From contig NZ_JAGYJH010000004.1 in assembly GCF_018402285.1 (NCBI RefSeq), forward strand, positions 248,001 through 312,000: 64,000 nucleotides of DNA, written 5' to 3'. The DNA comes from Hyphomonas sp. Lineage in GTDB: Bacteria > Pseudomonadota > Alphaproteobacteria > Caulobacterales > Hyphomonadaceae. Below the pieces are notes generated by a model. That model had not been told where the DNA came from. It searched no databases and was given only the letters and a program-made list of their open reading frames with translations. Every line of letters begins with the position of its first letter. Positions within the stretch are counted from its first letter, which is position 1. This document shows positions 38,925 through 47,187 of the stretch, in pieces. A program made the translations under genes and the position numbers.

Positions 38925-40475
38925 TCAGCAGGCCGGCTCGCCCGGCAGACCGCACGACCAGCCCTGGTACCAGGTGTCGTTAGCGTCCCTGACCGCGCCG
39001 ACATAATTTGCCGGCTGGATGAAGGCGATGACCGCATCCGGGACGTCAGGCGCCCCTGCGCCGGAGTTCGTGGTCGGGAAGGCGGTTGCCACAGCGGCGG
39101 CCTCGTTCGCACCGTTGACGAACGAGTTCGTCAGGGTCGAGGTGTGGTTCAGGACGTTGTTCTGACCTGCATTGAGGATTGCCTCGACTTCAGCGTTGGT
39201 TACGCCGCCTGCGCCGCGGAAGCTGCCTGCCGGGCAGGAGAAGAGAACCGAGTTCCAGCGGGGCCCGTTGGTGCCAAACCCGTTTGCCCGATCGCGGGTG
39301 GCCGCGCCGTTCAGCTGGAAGCAGGTGTTCTGGGTTCCGGTGCCCTCATGCACCAGGATGGAGTTGTACATGACGCCGATGTGACCGGAATTGTGAACCA
39401 CCGTGTCGCGGGCGACGCCGGAGCGAGCAATCACTGTCCAGTTCACATAGTAGGGGCGTGTCGTGAACGTATCGACGCCGCCTTTGCCGCTGGTCTCAAA
39501 CCCGTAGTCGCCGCCCTGGGTGCGCTGGCGGACAATCCCGAACTGGGACGCGCCCTGCCAGCCTGAGTCGGTATCGAAGGAATCGTCGTCATTGCCGGTG
39601 AGCACGATGTAGCGGATGTTCACGGTTCCGCCAAAGATTTCGATGCCGTCGTCAGAGCTGTTGTGAACCTGAACATATTCGAACACGGTTCCGCTGCCGA
39701 CACCCGCCAGAGTGATGCCGTTGAGCTCGTTATCCGGTGCAATTTCGAAGCCGGAGTGCTGGACGCGCAGATAGCGGATACGGCCGCTGTTATCGAGCGG
39801 GCTGTTGCCGCCGTAGAACGCATTCGAGCCCTCCACCTGTGCTTCGCAGGACGCGCTGGGCGGGGTTACGCCTGCCGGGCATCCGTCGGTGATCGGGGCG
39901 CGGCCGTTGATGATGAAACCGCCCCACTGGCCGATCGAGTTTTCATTGGTCTCACCCAGGATGCTCTGGCGGCTGGTCAGGATGATCGGGTCAGTTGCGG
40001 TACCTTCGGCAAATATCTGTGACCCGCGGTTTACCAGCAGGTAATCGCCGCCCGAGTTGCCGAAGATTCTGACGCCAGGCTCAATTGTCAGGATGCCCTG
40101 CTGGCTGCCCGGAATGGGGCTCAGCGGGTTGTTGCCGGCGTCAGTGCCGACCTGCGTGCGACCGGACACGGAATAGATGGTGCCTTCAACTTTTGGGACG
40201 ACCAGGTTTCCGGTGATGGTGCTGGGAAGCTGACAATTCCGAAGATCGCTGATGACGCCGACATTTGCAAAGCCGGTGGGGCAGCTCGCGGCCGGACCAC
40301 CGGTCGGCGGCGGCGGCGCAGGAGGCGGGGGCGGGGGCGGAGGCGGCGCGGCTGGCGGCGGTACGAACGCGCCCACGCCGGGCGAGGCCACGCCGTCAGC
40401 GCCGCTGCAAGCACCAAGCAGCGCAACTGCAGCGCAGCCGAGCAGAACCGCGCGGAAGTTTTTATTGGTCAACAT
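38925..40475 (-). CDS. Proline-rich beta-helix lipoprotein, candidate T2SS substrate (ElpS-like)
   Basis: From the ATG at 40475 (GGAG site at good spacing) the product has 516 residues. It has a lipoprotein signal with lipobox LGAC (lipidated Cys23, followed by Ser-Gly, so no Asp retention signal). A linker at residues 39-57 has 16 prolines out of 19. A right-handed parallel beta-helix-like body follows, with repeated G-I-E-I-F/NNxF turns and several Cys. It lies between a TonB receptor and a prolyl hydroxylase, next to the T2SS operon. In Caulobacter the T2SS-secreted lipoprotein ElpS has a similar setting, as I recall. Homology to ElpS is inferred from position and type, not aligned. A PHO-box-like site lies upstream. 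Confidence 0.75.
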   Translation of the reverse strand: MLTNKNFRAVLLGCAAVALLGACSGADGVASPGVGAFVPPPAAPPPPPPPPPAPPPPTGGPAASCPTGFANVGVISDLRNCQLPSTITGNLVVPKVEGTIYSVSGRTQVGTDAGNNPLSPIPGSQQGILTIEPGVRIFGNSGGDYLLVNRGSQIFAEGTATDPIILTSRQSILGETNENSIGQWGGFIINGRAPITDGCPAGVTPPSASCEAQVEGSNAFYGGNSPLDNSGRIRYLRVQHSGFEIAPDNELNGITLAGVGSGTVFEYVQVHNSSDDGIEIFGGTVNIRYIVLTGNDDDSFDTDSGWQGASQFGIVRQRTQGGDYGFETSGKGGVDTFTTRPYYVNWTVIARSGVARDTVVHNSGHIGVMYNSILVHEGTGTQNTCFQLNGAATRDRANGFGTNGPRWNSVLFSCPAGSFRGAGGVTNAEVEAILNAGQNNVLNHTSTLTNSFVNGANEAAAVATAFPTTNSGAGAPDVPDAVIAFIQPANYVGAVRDANDTWYQGWSCGLPGEPAC

Positions 40476-40605
40476 CAATGTCTCCGTCATGAACCCTGAG
40501 CGGGCGCGCAGACGGTTCCCCCCGCCGCGCTCGCCAGACGATTTCAGCCGCCTGCCCGCAGGCAGGAGCCTTAAGATTTGATTGCAACACTTACGGGAAG
40601 TTTAG

Positions 40606-40623
40606 ATGACAGTTGCGTGAAGC
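40606..40623 (-). promoter_or_regulatory. PHO-box-like repeat ahead of the lipoprotein gene
   Basis: On the minus strand GCTTCAC-GCAA-CTGTCAT shows one perfect half site and one partial, 11 bases apart (11 of 14 positions). It lies about 130 bases upstream of the lipoprotein start in the only intergenic space ahead of that gene. Confidence 0.45.
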
Positions 40624-40661
40624 AGATCAGGCAGCCCAGCCTATGTCACTCCGCGGCCACA

Positions 40662-41507
40662 CTACAGATTACTGGAGTAATCCTCCGGGAACATGTCGCC
40701 CCAGCCGCGTTCGCGGAACCATTTTGTGATGACGTATTTCGACCCGGCACGAACTTTCATGCCATGATGGATTGTGTAGGGGTTTACGGTTCCGTCCGGG
40801 TGCAGATTATTCCAGATCACAGCCTTTCCCTTCTCCGGCATGATCGTTTTCTCCAGCCGCCTGAAGCGGGTTCCGCCACCTTCTTCGACATCATTGAGAT
40901 AGATCATGAAGGTCCAGGTGCGCTGGCCGGTAAACTGGCAGTGAACCTGGTAGTCGCGCGTGCCTGGCGTGAAATAATCGTAGTGCGCCTTGTATTCCTG
41001 ATCGACATCATAGCGCTGGGCTTGTGTGGCATCGGAATACGACCAATGGATACCCAGTGCTTCAGCGATCAGTTCATCCAGCTGCATCACGAGATTGTGG
41101 CCCAGAGACCCTATGTCGGAGGAACGCGAAGTCCTGATTTTCGGATCCGCAAAAACGTCCGTCGTTGTTGATGCCCTCAGCCTTGCGTCAGTGAGCGCGA
41201 CGAGTTCGTCGCACACTTCCGGAACAAGGAATTTTGGCCACACGTAGAGCTGAGCCCTGGAGGCAGGTACGCGGCGGAGAAGGGGGTGGGACTGCGCGCG
41301 CCTCGTGATCGGAGCGTTGGCCAATGCCTCGTGATCAACGTCAGATACCGGACGCCGTCCGCCGTATGCGGCGCGCATGAGAGCTTTGATGGCGGCCTCA
41401 TCAAAGCCATTCTGGGCAAGCAGCCGCTTGACCTCATGGGGGTCCACGCCCGACCGCAGGCGGACCCAGGTATATGTCAGCCACTCATCGCTGATTGTCA
41501 TCGACAT
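40662..41507 (-). CDS. Prolyl 4-hydroxylase-like 2-oxoglutarate/Fe(II) dioxygenase
   Basis: The 281-residue product has a prolyl 4-hydroxylase alpha-subunit catalytic domain in its C-terminal half. Iron ligands are His175 and Asp177 (AHYDYF) and His247, with Lys257 for 2-oxoglutarate (HHGMKVRAGSK). RTSRSSD lies at about 125-131. It would hydroxylate proline residues in a protein; the proline-rich lipoprotein encoded 186 bases downstream is an obvious but unproven substrate. No signal peptide is visible, so it acts in the cytoplasm. A second ATG at 41501 is better spaced from the GGAG site than the first. Two PHO-box-like repeats precede it. Confidence 0.88.
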   Translation of the reverse strand: MSMTISDEWLTYTWVRLRSGVDPHEVKRLLAQNGFDEAAIKALMRAAYGGRRPVSDVDHEALANAPITRRAQSHPLLRRVPASRAQLYVWPKFLVPEVCDELVALTDARLRASTTTDVFADPKIRTSRSSDIGSLGHNLVMQLDELIAEALGIHWSYSDATQAQRYDVDQEYKAHYDYFTPGTRDYQVHCQFTGQRTWTFMIYLNDVEEGGGTRFRRLEKTIMPEKGKAVIWNNLHPDGTVNPYTIHHGMKVRAGSKYVITKWFRERGWGDMFPEDYSSNL

Positions 41508-41542
41508 TTACTCCAACTCTGCGCCTCGGTTAGTGCAGGGAT

Positions 41543-41560
41543 GTGACAGTCTAATGACGT
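41543..41560 (-). promoter_or_regulatory. PHO-box-like repeat ahead of the prolyl hydroxylase
   Basis: On the minus strand ACGTCAT-TAGA-CTGTCAC has half sites 11 bases apart and 12 of 14 positions matching CTGTCAT/C. It lies 36 bases upstream of the hydroxylase start, the usual place for a PhoB box that replaces the -35 element. Confidence 0.55.
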
Positions 41561-41604
41561 ATGAAAGGGATCCGTGAACGGAGCAGAACGATCAATACAC
41601 GGAA

Positions 41605-41622
41605 GATACAGTTACGTGTATC
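41605..41622. promoter_or_regulatory. Inverted repeat beside the CAP-gene promoter
   Basis: GATACA-GTTACG-TGTATC has perfect 6-bp arms and a 6-base centre, ending 4 bases before the -35 box at 41626. It is a candidate operator; the regulator is unknown. Confidence 0.4.
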
Positions 41623-41625
41623 TCA

Positions 41626-41654
41626 TTGACACAAAACTACAAAACCACTAATAT
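41626..41654 (+). promoter_or_regulatory. Sigma-70-type promoter of the CAP-domain gene
   Basis: A perfect TTGACA (41626-41631), a 17-base spacer and TAATAT (41649-41654, 4 of 6 consensus) predict transcription starting near 41661. This is at or next to the ATG at 41662, which would give a leaderless mRNA. Confidence 0.6.
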
Positions 41655-41670
41655 GACAGTTATGTTACAG
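41653..41670 (-). promoter_or_regulatory. PHO-box-like repeat overlapping the CAP-gene start
   Basis: On the minus strand CTGTAAC-ATAA-CTGTCAT matches the PhoB box in 13 of 14 half-site positions with an A/T-only spacer. It points towards the prolyl hydroxylase gene and covers the -10 end and start codon of the CAP gene, so bound PhoB might activate one side and block the other. Confidence 0.6.
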
Positions 41671-42441
41671 TCGAAATACAGAACATTGTCACTCCTCGCG
41701 CTGGCGGTTGCGGCGCCAGGATTGGCCCTTTCCGAAGCCGTCGCACCGGCCCTTCTCTCACCAGGCGAGGCAGGCACCAGGGCGTCGCCTGGCGAAGCAG
41801 AACATTTTGATGATCAATTGCTGCAACTGGTCCAGGATGCCCGCCTTAGCGAAGGCCTTGCCGGTTTGACGGCCCATGGCTCGCTCACCATGGTGGCTCA
41901 GGCTCATGCCAAAGATATGGCCGAGCGGCGGTATGCGGCGGATGTAACGCCAGAGGGGCTCAGCCTGCTCGATACAGTTCGGCAGGAAGACCGGCAGACA
42001 CTTTATAGCTCCTTCGGCACGATGATCGCGGTTGCCGAGGCAGGGGCGGATCCCGGCTCAGTCCTGGCCGCGCTCATGTCCGACCCGTCAAATTCCGAAA
42101 ACCTGCTTCGGGGCGGGTTCGGCCATGTGGGCATTGGAAGTTTCGAGCAGGATGGCCGCCTGTATGTCGTACAGCTGCTGGCTCGCGTGGAAGGAAGGCT
42201 GGAGACGCCTTTACCAATGTATGCCGGGGACGCGGAAAGCCTGCGTGCCGAATTTTCTGCACGCGGGATGACGCCCGTGAGCTGGTCAGTCAACGACAGG
42301 TCGGGACAGACCCTTTTGCGGGGCACGGGAGAACGTATTCGCGATTCGCAGGGAGCCAGGGTAGAGGGTTACCTCAATCTCGACGTGGCGATGGGGCCTG
42401 ATGTCTACACATTTCGCGGGCCGTACGTGCGCGTGAAATAA
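41662..42441 (+). CDS. Secreted CAP/SCP-domain protein
   Basis: The 259-residue product (from MLQSKYRTLS) has a Sec-type signal (TLSLLALAVAAPGLALS) and a CAP (SCP/PR-1, YkwD-like) domain. Its main patterns are LVQDARLSEGLAGLTAHGSLTMVAQAHAKDMAERR and SENLLRGGFGHVGIGSF, followed by a C-terminal beta domain ending VYTFRGPYVRVK. The molecular role of bacterial CAP proteins is poorly known. In-frame starts at 41626 (TTG) and 41653 (ATG) exist, but the promoter position favours 41662. It has its own promoter and a strong terminator, so it is transcribed alone. Confidence 0.8.
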   Translation: MLQSKYRTLSLLALAVAAPGLALSEAVAPALLSPGEAGTRASPGEAEHFDDQLLQLVQDARLSEGLAGLTAHGSLTMVAQAHAKDMAERRYAADVTPEGLSLLDTVRQEDRQTLYSSFGTMIAVAEAGADPGSVLAALMSDPSNSENLLRGGFGHVGIGSFEQDGRLYVVQLLARVEGRLETPLPMYAGDAESLRAEFSARGMTPVSWSVNDRSGQTLLRGTGERIRDSQGARVEGYLNLDVAMGPDVYTFRGPYVRVK

Positions 42442-42457
42442 CGCCCTCTGCAAACAC

Positions 42458-42493
42458 AAAAAGAGCCGGAGCGTTGCCGCTCCGGCTCTTTTT
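42458..42493. terminator. Bidirectional intrinsic terminator
   Basis: A perfect 16-bp stem (42458-42473 with 42478-42493) has a TTGC loop, with As on the left and Ts on the right (T run extending to 42495). It can stop both the CAP gene (plus) and the HTH gene (minus). Confidence 0.93.
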
Positions 42494-42509
42494 TTCTCCG
42501 AGGGCGCAA

Positions 42510-42893
42510 TCAGTCGGCCGACAGGGCTCGCAGGACTTTGGCCATGGTGTCGAGTTTTGCAACAGAGCTCGTCCGGTCGATCAGGGCATGGCACCGGGCG
42601 CGCGATTCGCTGACCGGGTCCCTGGTTTCACTTGAGGCGGCATCTGATGTCTGGAAGAGCTCGGAGATCGGAACGCGCAACGCGCGCGCCACGCTTGAGA
42701 GCATGCCTGCGCTCAGGCGGTTGGTCCCGGTCTCGTACTTCTGCAGCTGCTGATGGCTGATCCCGAGCTCCTGTCCCAGCTCCGACAGGGTGAAGTTCTG
42801 GGCAATTCGAAGTTCCCGGATTTTCTCGCCGACCTGTTGGTCAACCCTGGTGGGAGAGCGGGAACCAGCAGTACGCATTTCATCTTGCATCAT
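42510..42893 (-). CDS. XRE-family HTH transcriptional regulator
   Basis: The 127-residue product has a central helix-turn-helix of the Cro/CI type (VGEKIRELRIAQNFTLSELGQELGISHQQLQKYETGTNRLSAGMLSSVARAL), followed by VPISELF and a C-terminal helical tail. The domain arrangement is common in Caulobacterales regulators. Two ATGs stand side by side at 42893 and 42890; AGGTGG is better spaced from the second. Two 11-bp direct repeats 20 bases apart lie 71-101 bases upstream and may be its own binding site. Confidence 0.88.
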   Translation of the reverse strand: MMQDEMRTAGSRSPTRVDQQVGEKIRELRIAQNFTLSELGQELGISHQQLQKYETGTNRLSAGMLSSVARALRVPISELFQTSDAASSETRDPVSESRARCHALIDRTSSVAKLDTMAKVLRALSAD

Positions 42894-42963
42894 TTTCCAC
42901 CTTTAGGTTTTATTCTGTCTCCTGAGTGACAGGCGTTCAAGCAAGCGCAGTGATTCATAAATT

Positions 42964-42994
42964 TCTGAAATACCTGCCAAATATCTGAAATACC
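42964..42994. repeat. Pair of direct repeats ahead of the HTH gene
   Basis: TCTGAAATACC occurs at 42964-42974 and again at 42984-42994, a 20-base period that places both copies on the same face of the helix. They lie in the intergenic space between the HTH start and the tamB end. They are likely a regulator site. Confidence 0.5.
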
Positions 42995-43074
42995 AAGGGG
43001 TTCGCGCATAACGTATGAGAGGGTGACGCGCAGTTCCAGCTTACGCCCGCAGCCTCTGGAACAAGCCTTAAATA

Positions 43075-46000
43075 CTAGTAATCCCGCTTCCATCGGACAG
43101 AAACGCGTGATTCTCCGGTCGAGCTGGCTTCGGATGTCACGGATATCTGCGGGCGGGGCTGCCATTCAACCTCAACTGAATTTCCCGCAGCGCCGGCGGT
43201 TGTCACCTCCAGATAGACATCAGAAGCAAGGTATTGGCCGACGCCCAGCTCAGTTGTTCCCTCATTGCTCATGCCGAGTCGCAGGCGGTCCAGACCAAGT
43301 CCGGCTTGTATCTGACCCAGTGGATCAATCGCTGAACCCTGGCCGCTGAGCCGGGCAATGGAACTTGCCAGTTCAGCAGCCTCCAGTGCCGAAAGATCCA
43401 TCATGGACCGCCCGAACAACATGCGTGCGAGGATTTCATCCTGCGGGAGGTCCGGCGTGCTCGAGAGTTCGATCCGCGGGTTTGACGGCGACCCGGTAAC
43501 GTCCACGCGGGCCGAAAAGCCGTCCACCTGGCGCGCTGCGCTGATGGCGACCCGCGCGGAGTCGAGCGGGCCGTCAAAAGTGACAACCCCTGAATCAAAC
43601 ACGAAAGGACGCCGTGCCAGTTCCAGTTCGCCTCTTACAAGGCTCGCCCGGCCATTCAGGAGAGGCGCAGACGGCGACCCGGTAACATTGACATTCACGC
43701 CCCATTCGGAGTCGAGGCCGCGGCCATCAATGAAGATCCTGCGGTCGGAGAGAACCTGAAAATCATATCTGATTGGCTTCTCGAGAACCGGATCGGACGG
43801 TTCATCAGAGATGTCCTCGCGCCACCTGACATCCAGGCGCCGTGCGCCTGGGGCAGGCAAATTGTCCAGAGAGAAGCTGGCTTCATCGACATTGAGCTTG
43901 CCGGAAACGATTCGCGCTGTTGCCGTTTCCGTAAGGGCTGCATTGCCCGTCAGGCGCATGTTGTCGGAGCTGCGATCATAGACGAGAAGCCGCTTGAGTT
44001 CGAGATTGACCTGACCTTCGCCGGACGCATCGATGCGGCCAGAAGCTTTCAGATTGCCTCCGTCAGGACCTTGTCCGGTCGCGTCAACCGCAATTGCGCC
44101 GGCTTCATAGGCTGCGTTCATGTCGAAGCGCGCCAGGCGGAAACCCATTGCACCATACTCATAGAGTCCGTCTTTGATATCAGCCCGGGCCTCAATCTCA
44201 GGCGTGCCAAGTGTTCCTGCGACCCGCACTGTCACGTCGATGTCTCCGTCGATATCATGACCATATGCCAGTGCGATCTGGCGGACCGCTTCAAGGTCGC
44301 CGCTTATACGCGCATTGCCGAGAAGCGCGCCCTCCCGATGGGGCCGGACAAACTCACCTGCCTGCGCCCTGACGGGCAAGGCTAGCGCGAAGTCACCGCC
44401 CAGCGTCGGGCCATAACTGGCGATCCCGTTGACCGACAGCATGCGCGCATTGAGTTTGCCGGTGACGTCCAGTTCAATTGTGCCGTCCAGACCGCTGACA
44501 GGGCTGTTCGTGCGAATGTTGAATCTGCCTGAGGGGGATGCGCCATAAGGCATGAACACCCCCGTCCCATCAATGCGCGCTGCAGTTACAGGCGCGCCCT
44601 GAGACGCAAGCAACGGGCCCGCATCAACGTCGTCAAATTCAAACCTCAGTTCGGGCTCGGTGCCGGCTGATACGAGCGAGGCTTTCACGACACCGCCGAG
44701 GATTGAGATCTCGGTGTCGATTTCGGGCGTTCCACCCAGGCGCCAGATCGCATCCCTGCGGGTAGATACGCTCTGACCAAGGATCTTGCCCCTTATTGCC
44801 AGTGTGCCCCCGGGCGCTTCGCCGTTGAGCGTGGCCCGCCCTGAAAGTTGCATGTCCGTTTCACGGCCGCGTGCGGAATCGTCCAGTTGAGCAGAGAACT
44901 GGTAGCCCTGCTCAGTGGTCTGGATATTCGTCCTTATGCGTTCAAAGCGAAGGTCGTCACTGAAAACCGCGTTGCGGGCATCTGCTTCAAGAGAAAGCGT
45001 CATCGGCGCATCTGACGTCTGCTGCGCAAAGGCGTCGATCGTTGTCTGCCCGAACTCTATGCCGCCGAAGACGAAGTCTTTTCCCGATACGCGGGTCGCC
45101 AGATTTAGATCCCCATTGTCTCCGATATCTGCGTAACCACCCACTTGCAGGCGCCCCAGGAAGCCCGCAAGATCGTCAATCCTTGTCGAGCCTTGCTGAC
45201 GCTGAAGAATGGCAGAAAGATCGATCCGTTCTTCCTCATAGCGCCCCGTCAGCCGCACGGGACCATTCAAACTGGTTCCATCCTGGACTACAGATGTGGA
45301 AATCGTCAGATCTCGCACAGCGTTGGCGCCATTCTCAATGCGACCGCCTTCGCTGCTGGCTTCGATCAGGATTTTTTGACCTGCCCGGGATATCGTGCCT
45401 TGCAACGCTCCGGCATTGATCAGTGTTCCACTGAGCGCCAGATCGGCCCTCTGCTCGGCAACGACCGTCAGATTCAAGCCTCGCTCTCCGGCGATCGACC
45501 CGGAGATGTCAGCGCTGAGGCCCGGTAAGCGCAGCCGCATCATTCTGGCGGACACATTACCTCCGGACACAGAAAGTGTGGCTGCCGCCATCCCGTCTCC
45601 ATTCACAAGAGACGCTGCGGTATCTGGCCCAGACAGGTTGCGAAGTGAAAGGTTGGTTGAGACATCAAAGGCGGTCAGCGGCCCGTCAATGCTCAAAATG
45701 CCTTCGGCGCTTCCAGTAAGCCCCGGGATGAGCGGGGCGATGGACTGGTTCAAGCGGCCTGCGAGTGACAGCCGTGCAGCCTTTGTGCTGATCTCGCCAG
45801 CAAGGCGCAGGGAACCTGTTTTGTGCTGCAGATCGGCTTCATCGAGCAACAGTGCGCCGGATGCGATGTCGAAGCGGCCGTTCAGGTTCACCGTGGGTGT
45901 CGGCCCAAGCGCCGCGCCGGCGGTCTCTCCAACCGGAAATGGCCCCTGGAGTTCAAGATTGCCGGAGAAGGGAACAGAGCCGCCATCGAAGGCTACCGAA

Positions 46001-47187
46001 ACGTGCCCTGCAGCCGCTTCAAACGGAAGTATGGTCTCTTCACTGGCAACAAGCCGGATATCACCGGAATAGCCTGCATCGCCTTGTGCGTAGGTCAGTT
46101 CGCCATCAAGCCAGACGCCTGCGCCATTTTCCCAGAACGGCTGCAGCGATGCCATGTCTGCGCTCAGACGAGCCGGGCCAATCAGTTCATAGGTGTCAAG
46201 ATCGGCCAATCCTGCCAGATGCACCTCGCCTTCAGCAACGAGACCATCCAACTCGAAGTGGGCTTCATCTTCGTCGATACTGGCCGACAGGGAGGCTTCA
46301 GCCGAGGTACCCAGAAAGGCAACAAAGTCATCCGGAAACGGAAGGGCAGTCGCATCAACTTTGGCCGATGCGCTCAATCGGCCTTCCTCGACCTTTCCCG
46401 AAAAATATGCCCTGTCTTCCCTGTCAATCGATAGCCGCGCCTCCCCGACGCCGTTTCGCAGGTCCCCTGCGCCGTTTGCCTCCAGCCGCGCGGCCGAACC
46501 AGGTTCAAGTTCCAGCATGTGGGCAAAGATGCCGTCCGCAGGCGCATCGGCGATGACGGTGATGTCAAACCGGTTTGATGCTGTCATTACGATGAGGAGG
46601 TCTACGCGATCACCGCGACCCTCAACTGGCCGAAGGCGGAGCGCCGCGTCGAGCGCGCCGTTTGCCTGCTGCACGAAGCGCGCGCTGATTTCGGAAGTAG
46701 ACTGACCGCCCGCGACACCTTCGGCAAGCACCAGCCTGTCGAGAACCAGAGCGTTCAGGTTTACCTTGAAGGTTCCACCGCTTTCGGAAGGCGGGCGAGG
46801 CTCTCGCACTGGCCGCGAGAAAACGGAGGCATTGTCGATATCCAGCTCTGTTATGTCGAGTGTACGCGACAGCAGAGAGAGGGGAGACCAACGCATGCGA
46901 ATATCCCGGGCTTCTGCCCACATTCCGCTTTCGTTGATGATCTGGATCCTGTCGATCCGCATATCCGAGAGAGGGTCGCCGCGAAGGCCCTCAACACTTA
47001 GCTGGCCATAGCCAGCAATGTCCATTCCGTCGAGTTGAGAGACAATGAAGTTGCGTCCACTCTCTGTCGTGATCCATATGCGCGCGACGCCGATTATGGC
47101 CGCGCCGCTTGCCGCGGCTATAAGCGCGCCGGCAAGCCAGGGATGCCGGCTGCGCCAGCCCTTGAAGGGAAGGATCGGACGTTTCAT
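43075..47187 (-). CDS. tamB: Translocation and assembly module protein TamB
   Basis: The 1,370-residue protein has one N-terminal membrane helix (HPWLAGALIAAASGAAIIGVARIWI). A very long repetitive beta-strand region of the AsmA/VPS13-like kind follows, ending in the TamB (DUF490) domain: ERIVSGKLN-type strands, SPSNPRIELSSTPDLPQDEILARMLFG, and VSVRWKRDY at the C-terminus. TamB forms a periplasm-spanning groove, now thought to carry phospholipid to the outer membrane as well as help beta-barrel assembly. Its start overlaps the tamA stop by one base, the normal tamA-tamB arrangement. Confidence 0.93.
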   Translation of the reverse strand: MKRPILPFKGWRSRHPWLAGALIAAASGAAIIGVARIWITTESGRNFIVSQLDGMDIAGYGQLSVEGLRGDPLSDMRIDRIQIINESGMWAEARDIRMRWSPLSLLSRTLDITELDIDNASVFSRPVREPRPPSESGGTFKVNLNALVLDRLVLAEGVAGGQSTSEISARFVQQANGALDAALRLRPVEGRGDRVDLLIVMTASNRFDITVIADAPADGIFAHMLELEPGSAARLEANGAGDLRNGVGEARLSIDREDRAYFSGKVEEGRLSASAKVDATALPFPDDFVAFLGTSAEASLSASIDEDEAHFELDGLVAEGEVHLAGLADLDTYELIGPARLSADMASLQPFWENGAGVWLDGELTYAQGDAGYSGDIRLVASEETILPFEAAAGHVSVAFDGGSVPFSGNLELQGPFPVGETAGAALGPTPTVNLNGRFDIASGALLLDEADLQHKTGSLRLAGEISTKAARLSLAGRLNQSIAPLIPGLTGSAEGILSIDGPLTAFDVSTNLSLRNLSGPDTAASLVNGDGMAAATLSVSGGNVSARMMRLRLPGLSADISGSIAGERGLNLTVVAEQRADLALSGTLINAGALQGTISRAGQKILIEASSEGGRIENGANAVRDLTISTSVVQDGTSLNGPVRLTGRYEEERIDLSAILQRQQGSTRIDDLAGFLGRLQVGGYADIGDNGDLNLATRVSGKDFVFGGIEFGQTTIDAFAQQTSDAPMTLSLEADARNAVFSDDLRFERIRTNIQTTEQGYQFSAQLDDSARGRETDMQLSGRATLNGEAPGGTLAIRGKILGQSVSTRRDAIWRLGGTPEIDTEISILGGVVKASLVSAGTEPELRFEFDDVDAGPLLASQGAPVTAARIDGTGVFMPYGASPSGRFNIRTNSPVSGLDGTIELDVTGKLNARMLSVNGIASYGPTLGGDFALALPVRAQAGEFVRPHREGALLGNARISGDLEAVRQIALAYGHDIDGDIDVTVRVAGTLGTPEIEARADIKDGLYEYGAMGFRLARFDMNAAYEAGAIAVDATGQGPDGGNLKASGRIDASGEGQVNLELKRLLVYDRSSDNMRLTGNAALTETATARIVSGKLNVDEASFSLDNLPAPGARRLDVRWREDISDEPSDPVLEKPIRYDFQVLSDRRIFIDGRGLDSEWGVNVNVTGSPSAPLLNGRASLVRGELELARRPFVFDSGVVTFDGPLDSARVAISAARQVDGFSARVDVTGSPSNPRIELSSTPDLPQDEILARMLFGRSMMDLSALEAAELASSIARLSGQGSAIDPLGQIQAGLGLDRLRLGMSNEGTTELGVGQYLASDVYLEVTTAGAAGNSVEVEWQPRPQISVTSEASSTGESRVSVRWKRDY

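Noticed and set aside
40300..40360. Tandem repeat in the GC-rich run
   Set aside because: It is the codon run for the lipoprotein's proline linker, not a separate repeat element, though its length may vary.
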